Shown here: positions 1 to 5,622 of the stretch, piece after piece | Layout: every line of letters starts with the position of its first letter | How positions within the stretch are numbered: position 1 is the first letter of the stretch | Source: Altererythrobacter sp. | GTDB taxonomy: Bacteria; Pseudomonadota; Alphaproteobacteria; Sphingomonadales; Sphingomonadaceae | Direction: 5' to 3' | Length of the DNA stretch: 6,296 nt | NCBI GenBank assembly: GCA_023299945.1 | Contig: JALZVZ010000220.1 | Span: 1 to 6,296 of the forward strand | Translations under genes and position numbers: made by a program | Notes under the pieces: generated by a model | Told to the model about the DNA's origin: nothing | The model's database searches: none | The model's input: only the letters and a program-made list of their open reading frames with translations

Positions 1-378
1 GGTGAAGAAGTGGTTGGCCCCGCTGGCCCCACAACCGCCACGCGCATGGATAAATTCACGCGTATGATGCTCGACCAAGGTTTGCTGGCGATGGTCGGTA
101 AGGCTGAGCGAGGACCCGATGCCACTGGTGCGATCCGCGACGGTAAAAGCGCATATCTAATGGCAGTTGGCGGCGCGGCCTATCTCGTCAGCCGCGCGAT
201 TAAGGGCAGCAAAGTGGTCGGCTTTGAAGATCTTGGTATGGAAGCAATCTACGAATTTGAAGTGCAAGATTTCCCTGTGACAGTTGCCGTTGATAGCGAG
301 GGCAAGAATGTCCACACGCTCGCGCCTGCGGTCTGGAAAAAGAAGATTGCCGACGAGGGATTGCTCGAAAAGGCGTAA
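1..378 (+). CDS. Class I fumarate hydratase, C-terminal fragment (5' end outside window)
   Basis: The reading frame is open from base 1 and ends at TAA 376-378, giving the last 125 residues of a protein that starts outside the window. The fragment matches the C-terminal (beta) domain of iron-sulfur fumarases, which reversibly hydrate fumarate to L-malate in the TCA cycle, in the cytoplasm. Visible signs are the GPAGPTTATRMD block at fragment residues 6-17, whose Thr and Arg belong to the substrate-binding site in this family, then MVGKAERGP (31-39), KSAYLMAVGGAAYL and the closing LGMEAIYEFEV segment. Class I enzymes are about 500-550 residues long, so roughly three quarters is missing, including the cysteines that hold the [4Fe-4S] cluster. 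The related L(+)-tartrate dehydratase beta subunit is an alternative, but the sequence reads best as a fused fumarase. There is no clear terminator after it; the next gene lies 87 bp downstream on the same strand. Confidence 0.9.
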   Translation, partial: GEEVVGPAGPTTATRMDKFTRMMLDQGLLAMVGKAERGPDATGAIRDGKSAYLMAVGGAAYLVSRAIKGSKVVGFEDLGMEAIYEFEVQDFPVTVAVDSEGKNVHTLAPAVWKKKIADEGLLEKA

Positions 379-465
379 AACTAACTCGCCTGAGTTCGAC
401 AAACAGATGATTCCATCCGATCCGCGAATTGGCTATTGGCCAGCGCGGCGTCTAAACCTTTGGGC

Positions 466-1689
466 ATGATGCAGTCCATAGCTCCCAAAATGCGTGCCAG
501 CGTCCCGTTCCGCGCAGTCTTAATCTCTATCACGGCTCTCTGGGGCACATATTTCCTAATCGCGACATTGCGCTGGGCCGTTATTGCCGGTCACGATACC
601 GTAGATATGATGCAATTGCGCGCAATTGTCGTGCTGTGCGGTGTCGCAATTACTTTGATGCTATGGCTGCTTTTGCGCGTGTTCGATGCACGGCCAATTT
701 GGATGAAAGTAGCCGCATCCATTGTGCTGGCTCTGCCGGTTGCGCTGCTGATGGCGCAAGTGAATTATACCGTCTTTTCAGAAATGAACGCGAAGATGGA
801 TCATGAACAGACGGCGCAGCCGAAGGATGGGCCGGGTCAGATGTTCCCCGATGCGCCCAATGCTGTGCCAGCATGCCCCAATGCCGACGCGTCCTGTGAT
901 GCCGATCCGGCCTTTGGCCAAGCCTCTGGTCAAAAAAAGTATGAAGAGGGCGTTTTTGGCCTCCTTCAGCGGCTAACAGAGATCACCTTTAGCCGCTATT
1001 TCATGATGCTTGCGTGGTGTGCGATCTATTTTTCGATGCTGGCCACCGCCCAAGTCCGCGTAGCGGAACGGCGCGAGCAAATTTTTCGCAGCGCTGCGAA
1101 AGCGGCCGAATTGCGGTCTTTGCGCTATCAAGTGAACCCGCATTTTCTGTTCAACACATTGAACTCGCTGTCCGCTTTGGTTCTAACTGGCAAGGCGAAA
1201 CAGGCTGAGCAGATGATCCAGACCATCTCTAGCTTTTACCGCCACAGCCTGACCAATGAACCGACCTCCGATGTGCCGCTGGAACAGGAATTTGATCTGC
1301 AAAAGCACTATCTCAACATTGAAGAAGTGCGCTTTCCCGAAAGGCTAAAAACCGAATTTGATCTGCCTGATGATTTGGTAGATGCGCGCGTGCCAGGCAT
1401 GATCTTGCAGCCGCTGATTGAAAATTCGGTGAAATATGCCGTGTCTCCCTATAACCGTCCGGTCATCGTAAATGTGGCCGCGCGCGAGGAATTTGACCGT
1501 TTGGTTATAACAGTCACCGACAATGGCCCCGGTGTGCCTAAGGATGCAGCTGACGGTTTCGGCATCGGATTGGCCAATGTCCGCGACCGGTTGGAGGCGC
1601 GTTTTGGTCCTGATATTGAATTGACTTCCGGCCCTATCGAGGGCGGCTACAAAAGCGAAATAAGGATACCGTTGACCCGCAATGGCTGA
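466..1689 (+). CDS. LytS-type membrane sensor histidine kinase (His_kinase/HATPase_c)
   Basis: This is a 407-residue kinase expected to autophosphorylate on His and pass the phosphate to the regulator encoded just downstream. Four hydrophobic segments lie near residues 16-42, 52-73, 79-98 and 177-196. By the positive-inside rule, the roughly 75-residue loop between helices 3 and 4 is periplasmic; it is rich in Met, Asp and Pro and holds two cysteines, at 137 and 144. A short charged linker (RVAERREQIFRSA) leads to the His_kinase motif LRYQVNPHFLFNTLNSL with His226. The ATPase domain follows: the N-box LQPLIENSVKYA (Asn320), G1 DNGPG (352-356) and G2 GFGIGLANV (364-372). The architecture matches the LytS/YehU/AlgZ (FimS) class. 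The start was set at ATG 466, the first ATG; TTG 436 (10 residues longer) and ATG 490 remain possible, and none has a clear Shine-Dalgarno sequence. The 3' end overlaps the regulator by 8 bp. The stimulus is unknown. Confidence 0.9.
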   Translation: MMQSIAPKMRASVPFRAVLISITALWGTYFLIATLRWAVIAGHDTVDMMQLRAIVVLCGVAITLMLWLLLRVFDARPIWMKVAASIVLALPVALLMAQVNYTVFSEMNAKMDHEQTAQPKDGPGQMFPDAPNAVPACPNADASCDADPAFGQASGQKKYEEGVFGLLQRLTEITFSRYFMMLAWCAIYFSMLATAQVRVAERREQIFRSAAKAAELRSLRYQVNPHFLFNTLNSLSALVLTGKAKQAEQMIQTISSFYRHSLTNEPTSDVPLEQEFDLQKHYLNIEEVRFPERLKTEFDLPDDLVDARVPGMILQPLIENSVKYAVSPYNRPVIVNVAAREEFDRLVITVTDNGPGVPKDAADGFGIGLANVRDRLEARFGPDIELTSGPIEGGYKSEIRIPLTRNG

Positions 1690-2533
1690 AGACACACACA
1701 CTGAAAACGCGCCAGATAATGCGCCAAACAATGCTTTGGCACCTTTGCGCACACTGATCGTCGATGACGAGCCGCTGGCGGTTGAGCGCATTCAAGTGAT
1801 TTGCGCTGATATTCCCTCGATCAATGTCGTCGGCACTGCCAGCGATGGGGCCGCAGCCTTGCGATTGGCCGAGGCTTTAAGCCCTGATTTGATCCTGCTC
1901 GATATGACTATGCCAGAGCTCGACGGACTAGGTGTTGCCCGCGCGCTTTCTGAAAAGTCCGCGAAGTTTGACACGCAGCCTGCGGTGATTTTCGTCACTG
2001 CGCATGAGGATTTTGCGGTTGAGGCCTTTGACCTTGATGCGATTGATTATGTCCTCAAACCGGTGGCGGCCGACCGGCTGGCAAGAGCCATAGGCCGAGC
2101 GATCGATCGCAAGACCGAAACACGTCCTGAGACGCGTCCAAATGGCGAAAGCGCCGGCAGCCAATGGCTTGATGAATTGTGGGTTCCGCACCGTTCTGAA
2201 TTGCTGCGGATTGCGGTATCGCAGGTTAGCCGGATCGATGCAGAGCGCGATTATGTGCGCTTGCATGTTGGCTCAAAAAGCCATGATGATAAAGTGGAGC
2301 CAGCGCGAACCTATCTGCTGCTCCAAACGATTGCCGGGCTTGAGAAGAAGCTGGATCCGGCGCAGTTTATTCGCATTCACCGTTCAACCATATTGCGCAA
2401 GGACCGGATACGCGGCCTGAGGCATGATGGGCTCGGTGTGTGGTCAGCAGAGGTCGAAAATGGCGACGAAACAGACGCCTTGCGGATCGGCCGGACATAT
2501 CTGTCCAAAGTGAAGGCTATGGCGGGAAGGTAG
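1682..2533 (+). CDS. LytTR-family DNA-binding response regulator
   Basis: This 283-residue protein is the probable phosphorylation partner of the preceding kinase. The receiver domain spans about residues 22-143: acidic pair Asp28-Asp29, phospho-acceptor Asp74 in LILLDMTMPELDG, Thr106 in FVTAHED and Lys126 in YVLKPV, the complete active-site set. After a polar linker (about 144-160) comes a LytTR DNA-binding domain at about 164-281, with the typical ERDYVRLHV strand, the RIHRSTILR motif (231-239) and the closing RIGRTYLSKVKAM. The family includes AgrA, LytR, ComE and AlgR, which usually bind paired direct repeats about two helical turns apart. The first 20 residues form an Asn/Ala/Pro-rich tail before the receiver. 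ATG 1682 lies inside the end of the kinase gene, so the two are probably translationally coupled; the only purine-rich stretch, AAGGA at 1662-1666, is rather far upstream. No target site can be assigned from this window. Confidence 0.93.
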   Translation: MAEDTHTENAPDNAPNNALAPLRTLIVDDEPLAVERIQVICADIPSINVVGTASDGAAALRLAEALSPDLILLDMTMPELDGLGVARALSEKSAKFDTQPAVIFVTAHEDFAVEAFDLDAIDYVLKPVAADRLARAIGRAIDRKTETRPETRPNGESAGSQWLDELWVPHRSELLRIAVSQVSRIDAERDYVRLHVGSKSHDDKVEPARTYLLLQTIAGLEKKLDPAQFIRIHRSTILRKDRIRGLRHDGLGVWSAEVENGDETDALRIGRTYLSKVKAMAGR

Positions 2534-2595
2534 GGGGTGGGCCGGATAAGGGCTTCCGTTCAACCTAATATTTCCTATCAAATAATCCAAAAATA

Positions 2596-2646
2596 AGGGG
2601 TGCAATCGGGCTCTCGGGGATTGGTTGAGAGCCGGATCACACCCCT
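2596..2646 (-). terminator. Two-tier hairpin with T-rich tail, terminator of the UrcA-family gene
   Basis: The outer arms AGGGGTG (2596-2602) and CACCCCT (2640-2646) pair perfectly. The inner arms GGCTCTC (2609-2615) and GAGAGCC (2627-2633) also pair perfectly, around an 11-nt loop. Between the two tiers, three more pairs (ATC/GAT) sit inside an internal loop. Read on the minus strand, the stem is followed at once by TATTTTTGG, a reasonable U-tract, and it lies about 40 bp past the stop of the minus-strand gene. On the plus strand no T-run follows, so the regulator gene may rely on another mechanism or use this only as a 3' stem. Confidence 0.65.
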
Positions 2647-2647
2647 G

Positions 2648-2672
2648 CAAGCGCCTTGGTTGGGGGCGCTTG
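2648..2672. repeat. Perfect 8-bp hairpin in the convergent intergenic region
   Basis: CAAGCGCC (2648-2655) and GGCGCTTG (2665-2672) are exact reverse complements around a 9-nt loop. It abuts the terminator hairpin at 2596-2646 with one base between them, and its loop carries the same TTGGTTG heptamer (2656-2662) that lies in the other hairpin at 2621-2627. On the minus strand it begins 16 nt after the UrcA-family stop codon and would be the first of two stacked 3' stems. Neither strand has a T-run directly after it, so on its own it is a weak terminator; a 3'-end-stabilising stem is an alternative. Confidence 0.6.
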
Positions 2673-2687
2673 TTATGGGTTGCCCGC

Positions 2688-3011
2688 TTAGCCTCCGCGG
2701 CGTGTGTCGCTGATCAGCGAAGCCATCTGGCTGCGCGCGCTCTTGCGGGCTTTCACATAGCAAGCCTTGCGCTGGCGCGATGGAAGGCGTGTGCCGGTGC
2801 GGTGCTCGTCCAGCTTGCAGACTTTGCGCGCGGCGACATCAATGCGGCGTTCTAATTGCTCTTGGCCTTGGGGGGTGGCCAGATTGAGGTCAGCATAGTG
2901 GATTTTGGATGATTGCGCGGCATGGGAGCCAGCAGAGCTAGAGCCTGCGATTGCGGGGGCAGCGATCAGGGCGGTTCCAATTGTGGCGGCGGCAATGAAA
3001 GACTTAAACAT
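2688..3011 (-). CDS. UrcA family protein, small secreted protein
   Basis: This encodes 107 residues. The N-terminus is a standard signal peptide: Lys3, a hydrophobic core FIAAATIGTALIAA and probable cleavage after APAIA (about residue 22), which places the protein in the periplasm or outside. The mature part carries the UrcA-family pattern: YADLNLATPQGQEQLERRI (39-57), then AARKVC (60-65) and a second cysteine in KACYVKA at residue 84. The two cysteines probably form a disulfide. The family is common in Sphingomonadales and Caulobacterales; its molecular function is not established. The start at ATG 3011 is supported by GGAGAG six bases upstream; a TTG at 3023, four codons earlier, includes part of that ribosome binding site and is unlikely. 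The gene is convergent with the LytTR regulator and divergent from the membrane protein gene. The C-terminus is basic (TRRGG). Confidence in the family is high, in function nil. Confidence 0.85.
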   Translation of the reverse strand: MFKSFIAAATIGTALIAAPAIAGSSSAGSHAAQSSKIHYADLNLATPQGQEQLERRIDVAARKVCKLDEHRTGTRLPSRQRKACYVKARKSARSQMASLISDTRRGG

Positions 3012-3012
3012 A

Positions 3013-3022
3013 ATACTCTCCA
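3013..3022 (-). promoter_or_regulatory. Ribosome binding site of the UrcA-family gene
   Basis: On the minus strand the bases before ATG 3011 read TTGGAGAGTATT. The GGAGAG core ends six bases before the start codon, good Shine-Dalgarno spacing. It is the clearest ribosome binding site in the window, and it decides the start in favour of ATG 3011 over the upstream TTG at 3023. Confidence 0.75.
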
Positions 3023-3031
3023 ATTGCGCGC

Positions 3032-3060
3032 GGGCCTTTGGGGGGTGAGGGGGATGGGGG
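3032..3060 (+). repeat. Four-run G-quadruplex motif upstream of the UrcA-family gene
   Basis: The plus strand holds four G-runs: 3032-3034 (3 G), 3040-3045 (6 G), 3049-3053 (5 G) and 3056-3060 (5 G), separated by 5, 3 and 2 bases. This meets the usual G3+N1-7 pattern for an intramolecular quadruplex. It lies 21-49 bases upstream of the UrcA-family start, so the G-rich strand is the template strand for that gene and the leader RNA would be C-rich. It could also be only a local G-skewed stretch; whether it folds in the cell cannot be judged from sequence. Confidence 0.6.
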
Positions 3061-3125
3061 TGACCCGCTGCGCAACTCAGGTTCTAGGGCAGGACGCCAT
3101 ATAGGTCAGCAAGCCCTCGACAATG

Positions 3126-3157
3126 TGGCGCGAACGCTCGACCAATGAGACGCGCCA
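3126..3157. repeat. 7-bp inverted repeat in the divergent intergenic region
   Basis: TGGCGCG (3126-3132) and CGCGCCA (3151-3157) are perfect reverse complements separated by 18 bases. They lie between the divergent UrcA-family and membrane-protein genes, about 72 bases before the latter's preferred start. The layout would suit an operator or a leader stem. The arms are GC-only apart from the outer pair, so chance occurrence in this genome is quite possible. Confidence 0.3.
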
Positions 3158-3228
3158 GAGATGGGCGGGGCAGCTTTGCCGATGAACGACTGTTTCCAAC
3201 CGACGAAATTTCGCGCAATAATCAAACA

Positions 3229-3507
3229 ATGACGATCTGGTTCGCGATTCTTATCTGTTTCTTATTGGGCATTGGCAATTTCGCCCTGCACAAGGCTGTT
3301 TTGGAAAGCGGCCACCCTTTGCTGGGGCAAATGCCACGCTTTGTGCATATGTTGGGCGGCCGCATGAGTTTGATCACAGAGTTTTTCGTTCTGCTCGCCG
3401 CAATGCTTCTGATTTGGACTGGTTGGCCTGCGGTGCTGGGGGCCTATTTAATTTATAGCGTAATGAACGGCGTGGCGGCGTGGATGATTTTGACGAATAG
3501 AATTTAG
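3229..3507 (+). CDS. Small three-helix membrane protein of unknown function
   Basis: This encodes 92 residues that I cannot place in a named family. Three hydrophobic stretches are visible: about 3-21 (IWFAILICFLLGIGNFAL), 46-66 (MSLITEFFVLLAAMLLIWTGW) and 67-88 (PAVLGAYLIYSVMNGVAAWM). A more polar segment with two Pro and three His (HKAVLESGHPLLGQMPRFVH, 21-40) lies between helices 1 and 2, so it is predicted to be an inner-membrane protein. ATG 3229 is preferred because the hydrophobic helix then begins at once. An in-frame ATG at 3145 would add 28 polar, charged residues and would run over an inverted repeat; neither start has a Shine-Dalgarno sequence. The gene ends at TAG 3505-3507, 81 bases before the phosphoesterase gene on the same strand, so the two may be co-transcribed. 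Its intact frame and strongly membrane-like composition argue that it is real. Confidence 0.7.
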   Translation: MTIWFAILICFLLGIGNFALHKAVLESGHPLLGQMPRFVHMLGGRMSLITEFFVLLAAMLLIWTGWPAVLGAYLIYSVMNGVAAWMILTNRI

Positions 3508-3519
3508 ATGATGTGGGGC

Positions 3520-3543
3520 ATGAAAAGCGGGATGAAAAACGGG
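3520..3543 (+). repeat. Tandem 12-bp repeat (ATGAAAARCGGG, two copies)
   Basis: Bases 3520-3531 and 3532-3543 are adjacent copies differing at one position (G versus A). They lie in the 81-bp gap between the membrane-protein gene and the phosphoesterase gene. In the reading frame of the upstream gene the copies encode MKSG and MKNG. The second copy runs into the palindrome GGGGCCCC at 3541-3548. Confidence 0.6.
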
Positions 3544-3588
3544 GCCCCCTTGCCAATAGGTGGCTGAGCGGCTTGTTTGGCCAGCATT

Positions 3589-4353
3589 ATGGCGAGCAAT
3601 TCACCCACACGTATTTTCCATTGCAGCGATGTGCATTTCGGCGTTGAAAACCGCGCGGCTTTGGATGCCTTTGCCAAAGCAGTGAAGGACGAAGGTGCCG
3701 ATGCGGTGCTGTGCACGGGCGATGTAACCCAGCGCGCCAAACATTCTGAATTCGCCGCAGCGCAGGAATATTTTGCGCAGTTCGATTGCCCTGTGGTTCT
3801 GTGTGCAGGCAATCACGACATGCCCTATTATGACATGTGGGAGCGCTTCACCGACCCTTACCGGCGCTATCGGCGGATGAAATCTGCGATTGCCAGCGAT
3901 GTTTTCCAATCAGACGATATCGTGTTTGTGCCTCTCAAAAGCACAGTGCGTATTCAACCGCGGTTCCCCTGGTCAGATGGATTTGTGACGGATGAGGCGT
4001 TGAGTGACACGGTCGCGCATTTGAAGGGGCTCAAGGGTGATCCGCGCCAAAAGCTGATCATTTGCCATCATCCACTGCTGGGCGAGAGCGGGGACGCGAA
4101 AAACCCGACGATTGGCGGCGATGATGCTTTTGCAGCGCTGGCAGCGCAGGGCGGCGATGCGGTAATCTCTGGCCATGTGCACATCCCGTTCGATCTAACG
4201 CGGGCGCGCGGCGGGCGTTCGATGCGGATGCTCGGCGTCGGCACATTGTCGACGCGGCTGCGGGGCGCGCCGCCATCTTACCGCGTGCTGACTTGCCAAT
4301 TGGGTCAGCCGATTGAGGCGGAATTGCGGACGCTGCCGCAGCACACAGATTAA
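3589..4353 (+). CDS. Calcineurin-like metallophosphoesterase
   Basis: This 254-residue protein has the full set of metal-binding motifs of the calcineurin-like phosphoesterase superfamily, in order: SDVHFG (Asp14, His16), TGDVTQ (Asp45), AGNHD (Asn75, His76), ICHHP (His160 or His161) and SGHVH (His196, His198). These ligands hold a two-metal centre that hydrolyses phosphomonoesters or phosphodiesters. The D-x-H / GD / GNHD / H / GHxH layout and the length resemble class III cyclic-nucleotide phosphodiesterases (CpdA/Icc) and related bacterial enzymes, but the substrate cannot be read from the sequence. There is no signal peptide, so it should act in the cytoplasm. ATG 3589 was chosen because the first beta strand (RIFHCSDVH) follows directly; a TTG at 3577 would add four residues. 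No strong Shine-Dalgarno sequence is visible. It may be co-transcribed with the small membrane protein and ends just before a strong bidirectional terminator. Confidence 0.9.
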   Translation: MASNSPTRIFHCSDVHFGVENRAALDAFAKAVKDEGADAVLCTGDVTQRAKHSEFAAAQEYFAQFDCPVVLCAGNHDMPYYDMWERFTDPYRRYRRMKSAIASDVFQSDDIVFVPLKSTVRIQPRFPWSDGFVTDEALSDTVAHLKGLKGDPRQKLIICHHPLLGESGDAKNPTIGGDDAFAALAAQGGDAVISGHVHIPFDLTRARGGRSMRMLGVGTLSTRLRGAPPSYRVLTCQLGQPIEAELRTLPQHTD

Positions 4354-4367
4354 GCCCTGAACGAAAA

Positions 4368-4396
4368 AGGGCGACCCGTGAAGGCCGCCCTGTTTT
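4368..4396. terminator. Bidirectional terminator between the phosphoesterase gene and rpsI
   Basis: AGGGCG (4368-4373) pairs with CGCCCT (4386-4391). After one mismatch the stem continues with CC/GG around a 6-nt loop. On the plus strand it is followed by TGTTTTGT, 15-40 bases after the phosphoesterase stop. On the minus strand it is followed by TTTTTCGTT, about 25 bases after the rpsI stop. It therefore plausibly ends both convergent transcripts, and the minus-strand tail is the better U-tract. Confidence 0.75.
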
Positions 4397-4415
4397 GTAT
4401 TCGAAAGCGAAAATA

Positions 4416-5039
4416 TTAGCGTTTCGAGAACTGGAAGCTACGGCGGGCTTTCGCGCGGCCATATTTCTTACGCTCAACAACACGGCTATCGCGGGTGAGG
4501 AAGCCAGCAGCTTTCACTGTGGCGCGCAACGTCGGCTCATAACGTGTGAGCGCTTGGCTGATGCCGTGTTTAACCGCACCAGCTTGGCCCGAAAGACCGC
4601 CGCCGCGCACAGTTGCGATCACATCATATTGGCCTTCGCGGTCAGTGATGCCGAAAGGCTGGTTGATCACGAGGCGCAAAGTTGGGCGCGCAAAATATGT
4701 TTCTTGATCGCGGCCATTGATCGTGATCACGCCCTTACCAGGCTTAATCCAAACGCGGGCGGTCGCATCTTTGCGGCGTCCGGTTGCATAAGCGCGGCCA
4801 AATTTATCAAGCTCCTGCTCACGCAAAGGCATAGTCGGTGCAGCAGCAATCGCGACTGCATCGGCATCAGGCGCATCGCCGGCAATGTCTTTCAGATCAG
4901 CAAGATCGCTGACAGTTTCCGGTGCTGCTTCGGCCGCTACTTCAGGAGCAGCAGCTTCAGTTTTCGCCTCAGGAGCAGCCGCTGCTTCAGTAGCGGTTTC
5001 AACTGGTGTTTCAGTTTCTGGTGTCTTTTCGTCAGCCAT
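4416..5039 (-). CDS. rpsI: 30S ribosomal protein S9 with long N-terminal extension
   Basis: S9 is a small-subunit protein whose C-terminal tail reaches the P-site tRNA. The 207-residue product has a canonical S9 core from about residue 82 ([17 protein letters not shown]) to the end. It includes the signature [19 protein letters not shown] (146-164), [24 protein letters not shown] at the C-terminus, and the conserved terminal Lys-Arg. A standard S9 is about 130 residues, so about 75-80 residues are extra. They form an acidic, low-complexity Ala/Glu/Pro/Thr stretch (1-42), then a more ordered segment with [11 protein letters not shown] (44-54) and a linker. The start at ATG 5039 overlaps the rplM stop in a TAATG, so translation is probably coupled; no other start explains that junction better. 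Extended S9 proteins are, to my knowledge, usual in Sphingomonadales, so this is probably lineage-typical and not an error. It is the last gene before the terminator at 4368-4396. Confidence 0.97.
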   Translation of the reverse strand: MADEKTPETETPVETATEAAAAPEAKTEAAAPEVAAEAAPETVSDLADLKDIAGDAPDADAVAIAAAPTMPLREQELDKFGRAYATGRRKDATARVWIKPGKGVITINGRDQETYFARPTLRLVINQPFGITDREGQYDVIATVRGGGLSGQAGAVKHGISQALTRYEPTLRATVKAAGFLTRDSRVVERKKYGRAKARRSFQFSKR

Positions 5040-5518
5040 TATTTGGTGACCTTATTCTTGCGGTTCATGGAAGCAACGTCGAGCACAGTCGGGTTTTGGC
5101 CGTCATGTGGATGCTCTGTGCCGTTATAAAGATGCAGTGCACGCATTTGCGCACGGCCCAAAGGACCGCGCGGGATCATGCGCTCAATCGCTTTTTCAAG
5201 CACGCGCTCAGGAAAGCGCCCTTCGAGCACTTTTTCAGGAGTGGTTTGCTTGATACCGCCAGGGTGGCCGGTGTGTTTGTAATAGATCTTGTCAGTCATT
5301 TTCTTGCCGGTGAATTTCACCTTGCCGGCGTTGATGACAATCACATGGTCGCCGCAATCAACATGCGGAGTGTAGCTGGGCTTGGTTTTACCGCGCAGGA
5401 TATTGGCGATAATCGAAGCAACGCGGCCGACAACAAGGCCTTCACCGTCGATAATATGCCACTTCTTTTCGACCTCTGCCGGTTTGATCGACCGGGTCTG
5501 TTTGCTGAGCACCTTCAT
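5039..5518 (-). CDS. rplM: 50S ribosomal protein L13
   Basis: L13 is an early-assembling large-subunit protein that binds 23S rRNA. The 159-residue product has the expected order: [25 protein letters not shown] at about 19-43, [18 protein letters not shown] (54-71), [10 protein letters not shown] (79-88) and the family signature region [20 protein letters not shown] (112-131), then HPHDGQNP. It is slightly longer than the usual 140-odd residues because of a basic C-terminal tail (NRKNKVTK). ATG 5518 is preceded by AGGA at 5529-5532 with a 10-base spacer, an acceptable Shine-Dalgarno sequence. The stop TAA shares one base with the rpsI start, the conserved rplM-rpsI arrangement. In Escherichia coli this operon is known to be repressed by L13 itself through the rplM leader; here a hairpin lies in the leader at 5541-5571, which may or may not serve that role. 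Confidence 0.97.
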   Translation of the reverse strand: MKVLSKQTRSIKPAEVEKKWHIIDGEGLVVGRVASIIANILRGKTKPSYTPHVDCGDHVIVINAGKVKFTGKKMTDKIYYKHTGHPGGIKQTTPEKVLEGRFPERVLEKAIERMIPRGPLGRAQMRALHLYNGTEHPHDGQNPTVLDVASMNRKNKVTK

Positions 5519-5540
5519 GGGCTTACTGTCCTAATTTGCA

Positions 5541-5571
5541 AACCCGCGCTGGATGCGGCGGGCTGCGGGTT
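5541..5571 (-). promoter_or_regulatory. Leader hairpin of the rplM-rpsI transcript
   Basis: AACCCGC (5541-5547) and GCGGGTT (5565-5571) are perfect reverse complements around a 17-nt GC-rich loop. On the minus strand the stem ends about 8 bases before the AGGA Shine-Dalgarno sequence and 22 bases before the rplM start. A second CCCGC inside the loop gives an alternative partner for GCGGG, so two registers are possible. The position fits a translational control element, but no known L13-binding motif was recognised. Confidence 0.4.
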
Positions 5572-5622
5572 GTTTGATTTGGAGCGCGCAATTGCCGGTT
5601 AGGACCAGCGCGGTTCGGCGGC

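Noticed and set aside
366..398. Stem-like pairs after the fumarase stop (AGGCG/CGCCT, or AACTC/GAGTT with a 4-nt loop)
   Set aside because: The stems are short, mutually exclusive and not followed by a T-run, so they do not support a terminator call.
1345..1791. Minus-strand ORF of 148 codons across the kinase/regulator junction
   Set aside because: It lies wholly opposite conserved kinase and receiver motifs, with no recognisable domain or ribosome binding site.
2550..2563. CCGTTCAACC downstream of the regulator gene, resembling part of an AlgR-type site
   Set aside because: Only a partial match, no paired repeat at the right distance, and it lies at a 3' end, not before a gene.
3204..3213. 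10-bp palindrome CGAAATTTCG before the membrane-protein gene
   Set aside because: A single short palindrome with no second copy nearby and no link to a known operator; chance is likely.
3145..3228. Upstream ATG that would add 28 residues to the small membrane protein
   Set aside because: The added residues are polar and charged, there is no ribosome binding site, and the segment overlaps an inverted repeat; ATG 3229 starts directly at the first membrane helix.
4395..5602. Two long plus-strand ORFs (4395-5129 and 5006-5602) antisense to rpsI and rplM
   Set aside because: They are mirror frames of two highly conserved ribosomal genes; their translations show no domain and are low-complexity (Ser/Phe/Arg-rich) opposite the S9 extension.
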